Of a DNA stretch of 64,000 bases, positions 58,028 to 64,000 are shown in pieces. A program made the translations under genes and the position numbers. Origin of the DNA: Chelonoidis abingdonii (lineage: Eukaryota; Chordata; Testudines; Testudinidae); assembly GCF_003597395.2 (NCBI RefSeq), contig NC_133778.1, positions 17,887,033 through 17,951,032 of the forward strand, given 5' to 3'. Below the pieces are notes generated by a model. The model ran no database searches, had not been told where the DNA came from, and saw nothing but the letters and a program-made list of their open reading frames with translations. The stretch's first letter is position 1; each line of letters opens with the position of its first letter.

Positions 58028-61000
58028 CCATAGACTCATAGACTTTAAAGTCAGAAGGGACCATTATGATCATCTAGTCTGACCTCCGCACAACGCAGGC
58101 AAAACTTCACCCATCATCTATAACAAAGCTTTAACCTATGTCTGAGTTACTGAAGTCTCAAATTGTGGTTGAAGACCTCAAGCTGCAGAGAATCTTCCAG
58201 CAAGTGACCCATGCTTCATGCTGCAGAGGAAGGTGAAAAACTCGGCCTCTGCAATCTGCCCTGGAGGAATTCCTCCCGATCCCAAATATGGCGATCATTA
58301 AACCCCTGAGCATGTGGGCAAGACCACCAGCCAGCACTCAGGAAAGAATTCTCTGCAGTAACTCAGATCCCATCCCATCTAACGTTCCATCACAGACCAC
58401 TGGGCATACTACCTCCTGAATAATTGGCATTAATCCTGATCAATGCCAGAATTAGGCTATCCATCATACATCCCTCCATAACTTATCAAGCTTAGTCTTG
58501 AAGCCAGATATGTCTTTTTGCTCCCACTACTCCCTTGAAGGCTGTTCCAGAACTTCACCTCCTCTAATGTTAGAAACTTCGTCTAATTTTCAGTCTAACT
58601 TCCTAGTGTCAGTTGTACTATCCATTGTTCTATCGTCCACGAATGGAAGCTACTCTAATATTCCTCTCTCCTCCCTAATATTAATCCTCTGATATATTTA
58701 TAAGAGACCATCATATCCCCTTCAACCTTCTTTGGTTAGGCTAAACAAGCCAAGCTCTTTCGAGTCTCCTTTCATAGACAGGTTTTCCATTCCTCAGATC
58801 ATCTAGTAGCCCGTCTTTGAACCTGTTCCAGTTGAATTCATCCTTCTTAACATGGGAGACCAGAACTGCACGCAGTATTCCAGGGGTCTCATCAGTGCTT
58901 GTATAATGGTATATACCTCCTTATCTTTGCGGAAATACCTCGCTGATGCATCTAAACTGCATTAATTCTTAACGGCCATATCACATTGGCGGCTCATAGT
59001 CCTCCTGTGATCAACCATACTATCCGAGATCCTTCTCCTCCTCGTTACTTCAACTGATGTGTCCCCAATTTATAACTAAAATCTTGTTAATTTCCTAAAT
59101 GCATGACCTTGCACTTTTCACTATTAAATTTCATCCTATTACTAATTACTCCAGTTTACAAGGTCATCCAGATCTTCCTGATGATATCCGCCTTCTCTGT
59201 GTTAGCAATACCTCCCAGTTTGTGCATCCGCAAACTTTATCAGCACATTCCATTTTGTGCCAAGGTCAGTAATAAAAAGGTTAAGATTGCCCAAAACTGA
59301 TCCTGAGAATTCACTAGTAACCTCCTTCCAGCTTGACAGTTCACTTTCAGTACACCTGTAGGGAACGCGGAAGACTGTGTTACGGCTAGCTAGGGTTTAC
59401 GCTTTCTTGGCGATACTATCTGTAAGACACAGCTACCAGTATAAAGGGTATTGTAGGCCAAGCACACTAGTATAATCTGCGCAAACCAGTAAGAACTGTT
59501 GTATGGCCCTAGCCAAGAGTCTGTGGAAAGTCCTGGCCTTAAGCCAAGGGGCGGGCATGACTCATAGAAAGCCCTACTTGCCTATGTATGAGCTGTTTTT
59601 GCACCCTGTATATATAGCTGTAAGGCTTCGTCCCGCTGGACTCCATACCAGACTGAGCTTCATGCGCTGGGTTGCCCACCTTGTGACAGCAACGCCCGGA
59701 GTCCCCGTGTGCGGTGTGTCACTTTACTTCATTAAAGCCAAATACTCACAGTGTGTATGGGCCTCATTCTTTGCAGACACTCTGGGTAGCCTGTAGCCTC
59801 CCAGAAGCTAACAGACCGTTGTAGTCTCCCTTTAACAGTTCCTTATCCATCTTTCAATTTTCATATTGATCCCATCTTTCCAATTTAACTAATAATTCCT
59901 CATGTGGAACCATGTCAAATGCTTAGTGAAATTGAGGTAAATTAGATCCACTGCGTTTCCTTTGTCAGAAAATCTGTATCTTCTCAAAGAAGGAGATCAG
60001 GTTGGTTTGGCACGATCTACCTTTTGTAAAACCATGTTGTATCTGTCCAGTTACCATTGACCTAATGTCATTAACTATCTTCTCCTTCAAAATTTTTCAA
60101 GACTTACATACTAGATGTCAAACTAACAGGCCTATAGTTACTCGGATTACTTTTTTTCCCTTTCTTAAAAGGAACTATGTTAGCAATTCCCAGTCGTACA
60201 GTACCCTGAGTTACTGATTCATTAAATTCTGCTAATGGGCTTGCATTTCATGTGCATTCTTTAATATTCTTGGATGAAGATTATCTGGGCCTCTGATTTT
60301 GTCCATTTAAGCTGTTCAATTTGGCTTCTACCTCTGGATGGTAATATTACTCCATATCCTCATTCCCATTCGTCATCCTACCATTATCCCTAAGCTTCTC
60401 ATTAGCCTTACTGAAGCTGAGGCAAAGTTATATTACATATTGGGTCAGCCTAGATTATCCTTAACCTCCATTCCATCCTCATGTTTAGCGTCCACTTCTT
60501 CTTTCTTCGTTTCTCTCTTATTTATATGGCTATAGCAACTTTTACTATTGTTTATATTCCTTTGCAAGGTCCAACTCTACATGACTTTTAGCCTTCTCAC
60601 TTCATCCCTACATGTTCTGACCTCAATAAGGTAGCTTTCCTGGCTAATCCGCCCATCATCACTTCTTGTAGGCCTTCTGCTTTTTCTTAATCACCTCTCT
60701 GAGATGCTTGCTCATCCAGATTGGTCTACAACTCCTGCCTATGAATTTTTTCCCCTTTCTTGGATGTAGGCTTCTGAAAGTTCTGCAGCTTGACTTGAAG
60801 ATCCACAAGTTCTTCAGTTCCAATCCACTTCCTATCTAATTTCCTTAATTCTTGAAAGTTAATCCTTTGAAATCAAAAAGCCCTACCCAGATCTATTTTT
60901 GTTTATCCTTCCATCTAGTTTGAACTGAATTAGCTCATGATCACTCAAACCAAGGTTGTCCCCTACAACCATTTTTTCTATGAGGTCCTCACTACTCACC

Positions 61001-61172
61001 AAAACCAAATCTAAAATGGCATCCCTTCTTGTTGGTTCTTCAACTACTTGGTGAAGGAATCCATCAGCTATCGCATCCATAAAAATCTGAGCCCTATTAT
61101 TATTACTAGCACTTGTTCTCCAGTCTATATCTGGGAAGTTAAAGTCTCCCATGATCACACAATTCCCATTAG
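58028..61172 (-). mobile_element. CR1 LINE, split by a solo LTR
   Basis: The 3' end is at 58028 (antisense CCATAGACTCATAGACTTTA, AAGTCAGAAGGGACCATTAT). The copy runs through the C-terminal and RT regions to 59356, then resumes at 59814. On the minus strand the far end encodes the CR1 endonuclease: 'CVIMGDFNFPDIDWRTSAS', 'ADGFLHQVVEEPTRRDAILD' and 'NLGLSDHELIQFKLDG'. These include the GDFN and SDH active-site boxes. The endonuclease frame is open from the 5' truncation at about 61172 down to 60883. The RT part is broken by frameshifts, so the element cannot move on its own. Confidence 0.9.
59357..59813 (+). mobile_element. Solo LTR of an endogenous retrovirus
   Basis: This 457-bp unit starts TGTAGGGAACGCGG and ends AAGCTAACA (TG...CA). 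It holds a TATA box (GTATATATAG, 59609-59618) and an ATTAAA poly(A) signal (59731-59736) in the proper order. The CR1 sequence is interrupted exactly here and continues on the other side, and a CACC/GACC flank fits a 4-bp target duplication. No internal retroviral genes are present, consistent with LTR-LTR recombination. Confidence 0.8.
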
Positions 61173-61186
61173 TGTTTAGTTCATAC

Positions 61187-61424
61187 CTCAACATGGCACC
61201 AAAACCCTTCTTTTTCGTTTTCTTCTCTGGATCTTCATTTTCTTCCTTCCTTTTCTTCTCTTTGACCTTAGCTTTGCTCTTTCCTTTTTTCTTCTCCTTC
61301 TCTTTATTTTTTTTGTCTTTCTTTGCCTTGGTTTCTACATCTTCTAGTTCAGGATTCCCTTGCGGGATTGATTCAAAGTTCTGAGTTTCTTGAGCAGAGA
61401 GAGAGCTCTTTTCAGATAGACCAT
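61187..61424 (-). CDS. PARD3B: PARD3B coding exon (lysine-rich segment)
   Basis: This 238-nt exon follows a good acceptor on the minus strand (TTTCTGTCTCTGCAG) and ends at donor AG|GTATGA. It enters in phase 1, completing a GAT codon with the previous exon. It encodes DGLSEKSSLSAQETQNFES..., then a Lys/Glu run (KKGKSKAKVKEKKRKEENED) and ends KKTKKKGFGAMLR, with the Arg codon split. PARD3B (Par3-like) is a polarity scaffold at cell junctions, and the basic run followed by FGAML(R) matches the segment C-terminal to its PDZ domains as I know it. Paralogue PARD3 instead has GLGDMFRFG here, which favours PARD3B. The charged run is likely disordered or weakly helical (inference). An in-frame CR1 begins about 15 nt past the donor. 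Confidence 0.88.
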
Positions 61425-62310
61425 CTGCAGAGACAGAAAGAGAATCAGTAAAAATGGGTATGGCCCATTTATGATCAGGAAAATGCAAACATGCAATACA
61501 GAATCAGTGTAGAATAAAGTGCTGAAATAGTTCACAATGCACATGCATTTAATCGTATCATTTAAAAAGCAGACTAAGCATATATCTGGTTAATTCAACC
61601 AGGGCTCTATTGTCAATTAAACACAGAATTATTATAGTTACTTATTTTCTAGTTATTATTTCTGGTATGAAATTCTTCTTTTTGAAATCTGGCTTGTTAA
61701 CCTCTATCAAGTCAAAAAAGCCCACAAGCTGAGATACAAACAGCGAAAGCTTATTTCAACAAGAGGTTCTAAGAACATGCAAATCCTAACTACTATACAA
61801 AACTAATGCAGTCACTCCTTGCTCTCAGGCTATTTCTGATGTCTCTAAAAGGAACAGCAAGACAATTTCTGACTGTTTAGAGGAGAGCTAGTGTAGTTTC
61901 ACTTTAGGAACTCAAGAACTGAACATAATGATGCAGTTCATGCTGTAAACAGGGGATTCCCTGTCTGGGGACTGTGACCCCAACAGGTGTCATGAACAAG
62001 TGGGGTCAAGGTGTTGTGGCTACTCTGTCCTTCCTGTATTGCTAAACAGGGCTCCTGCTAGATAGGAGGGGGTTCTGGTGTGGTCTCAGTATGGAAAACG
62101 GAGCTGCAAAGAAAAAGGATGAGACTCAGTGCTGTAAAATGTACAAAACAGCAGCAGAATTGATCAAGACCAATGCTACTTAAAACAAATTGAAAAGTAA
62201 ATAGTTACACAAACCTTTGTGGATTCGGGGTGTGATCCACCCCCACCACTGAAGTCAATCTGAGAGTTTAGTGAAGCTGGTTCAGGCCTTAGGACAGCAT
62301 GCACAGTAAT

Positions 62311-62397
62311 TTGGCCCTAATTCAGCAGAACACTTATGCACAATGCCTTTAACTGGATTTAAGCACCTCCTTTGAATGCTTTGCTGAATGGAGCCTT
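62311..62397. repeat. Palindromic interspersed repeat
   Basis: The left arm GGCCCTAATTCAGCAGAACA pairs with the right arm TGCTTTGCTGAATGGAGCC, with inner TTAAGCACC-type motifs also inverted. This matches the 'aattcagcaaagcacttaagcac' fold-back repeat common in sauropsids. It lies about 50 bp from the donor of the PARD3B exon. Confidence 0.6.
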
Positions 62398-62421
62398 GCA
62401 TTAAGTTGTGGAAGTTTCTCA

Positions 62422-63471
<1,050 letters not shown>

Positions 63472-63513
63472 CAGGGCTGGCTCCAGCTTTTCTGCCTCCT
63501 CAAGCGGCGAAGG

Positions 63514-63550
<37 letters not shown>
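63472..63550. mobile_element. hAT-like element end with 37-bp A-run
   Basis: It starts CAGGGCTGGCTCCAGCTTTT, CTGCCTCCTCAAGCGGCG and breaks off in an uninterrupted run of 37 A (63514-63550). The same terminal motif (CAGGGCCGGCTCCAG) starts the copy at 63803. In the family, as I know it, an A/T run lies near one end, and the other parts are lost here. Confidence 0.6.
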
Positions 63551-63551
<1 letters not shown>

Positions 63552-63802
63552 ATGCTGAGTTTATTGATAGCATAGCACAGTGTTCAGCTTATGTCACTTG
63601 AAGTGAAGGCTTTGGATAAACCTTCTAGGAGATCTGGAGATATATTCTCACACAAAATTTGTTTGCAAATATCTACCGCCCATGGCATCTAAGCCATTCC
63701 AAACCCAAAATTGTTTTTCATAAGTATTTTTTGACTTCTAAGGATACATCATGTCTAACAGGGACCTTTCAGCAATGTCCTGATTGAGGTGATTTCTGTC
63801 AG

Positions 63803-64000
63803 CAGGGCCGGCTCCAGGCACCACGCCAGGAAGCAGGTGTTGGGGCGGTGAATAGAAGGGGTGGCACGTCCGGGTCTTCGGTAGCAATTTGGTGGCAGGT
63901 CCCTCAGTCCCTCTCGGAGGAAGGACTGGCCGCCGAATTTGCCACCGAAGAATGAAGTGGGGCGGTAGAGCTGCAGCCAAAGTGCCACCAATCGCAGCTT
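63803..64000. mobile_element. hAT-like element, cut by window end
   Basis: It begins CAGGGCCGGCTCCAGGCACC and continues with AGGTGTTGGGGCGG, GGTGGCACGTCCGGGTCTTC and ACTGGCCGCCGAATTTGCCA to the end. The interior is built of inverted 'GCCGCCGAA'-type motifs. It has no coding content. The far terminus lies outside the window. Confidence 0.65.

Noticed and set aside
59503..59796. 97-codon open frame
   Set aside because: It falls entirely within the solo LTR and overlaps its TATA box and poly(A) signal.
63514..63550. A-run as a retroposon poly(A) tail
   Set aside because: The sequence before it is the inverted-repeat end of a DNA element family that normally has an internal A/T run, so a retroposon tail is not needed.

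Overview
The window is vertebrate genomic DNA, and its repeats point to a reptile, most likely a cryptodiran turtle (inference). It is AT-rich and intron-like. It carries CR1 LINEs, a tRNA-derived SINE, old MIR and L2 copies, several non-autonomous hAT and PIF/Harbinger elements, a DIRS-type tyrosine-recombinase retrotransposon and Penelope-like fragments. No bacterial-type genes, operons or CRISPR arrays are visible. Most short open frames are chance or lie inside repeats.

The only host coding sequence I can support is a pair of adjacent minus-strand exons, 62445-62651 and 61187-61424. Both have canonical splice sites and compatible phases. They encode a piece of the cell-polarity scaffold PARD3B (Par3-like): the '[10 protein letters not shown]' segment, an [19 protein letters not shown] segment and a lysine-rich segment ending FGAMLR. 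No further exon was recognised in 1-61186, so that stretch is read as part of one long intron.

Layout: 1-5900 is AT-rich intron with one fold-back element. 5900-9400 holds a GC-rich repeat, a tRNA-Asn pseudogene abutting a CR1 tail, an L2 tail, a Penelope-like fragment and a SINE. 10.4-10.9 kb has two strong hairpins. 13-16 kb has a CR1 and two Harbinger MITEs. 18-19.3 kb has a small MITE and a hAT remnant with a transposase C-terminus. 20.6-23.8 kb is CR1. 23.87-31.16 kb is a decayed DIRS element in minus orientation (gag, RT-RNase H, tyrosine recombinase) with inverted terminal repeats, flanked by Penelope-like pieces. 32-45 kb is intron with MIR, L2 and DNA-transposon remnants plus a hammerhead-like hairpin at 38.6 kb. 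45-56.4 kb has three hAT elements with target duplications, a long LTR-like unit and an L2. 57-61.2 kb has a hAT relic and a CR1 split by a solo LTR. 61.2-62.7 kb is the PARD3B exon pair. The end of the window holds two pieces of a further hAT-like family.

The most unusual observations are these: a CR1 copy inserted about 15 nt from a PARD3B 5' splice site and in frame with the exon; hammerhead-ribozyme-like folds in the Penelope-like repeats; a tRNA-Asn/CR1 junction; and the architecture of the DIRS copy, which has an extra palindromic terminal-repeat copy separated from its outer repeat by about 0.8 kb of unrelated sequence.
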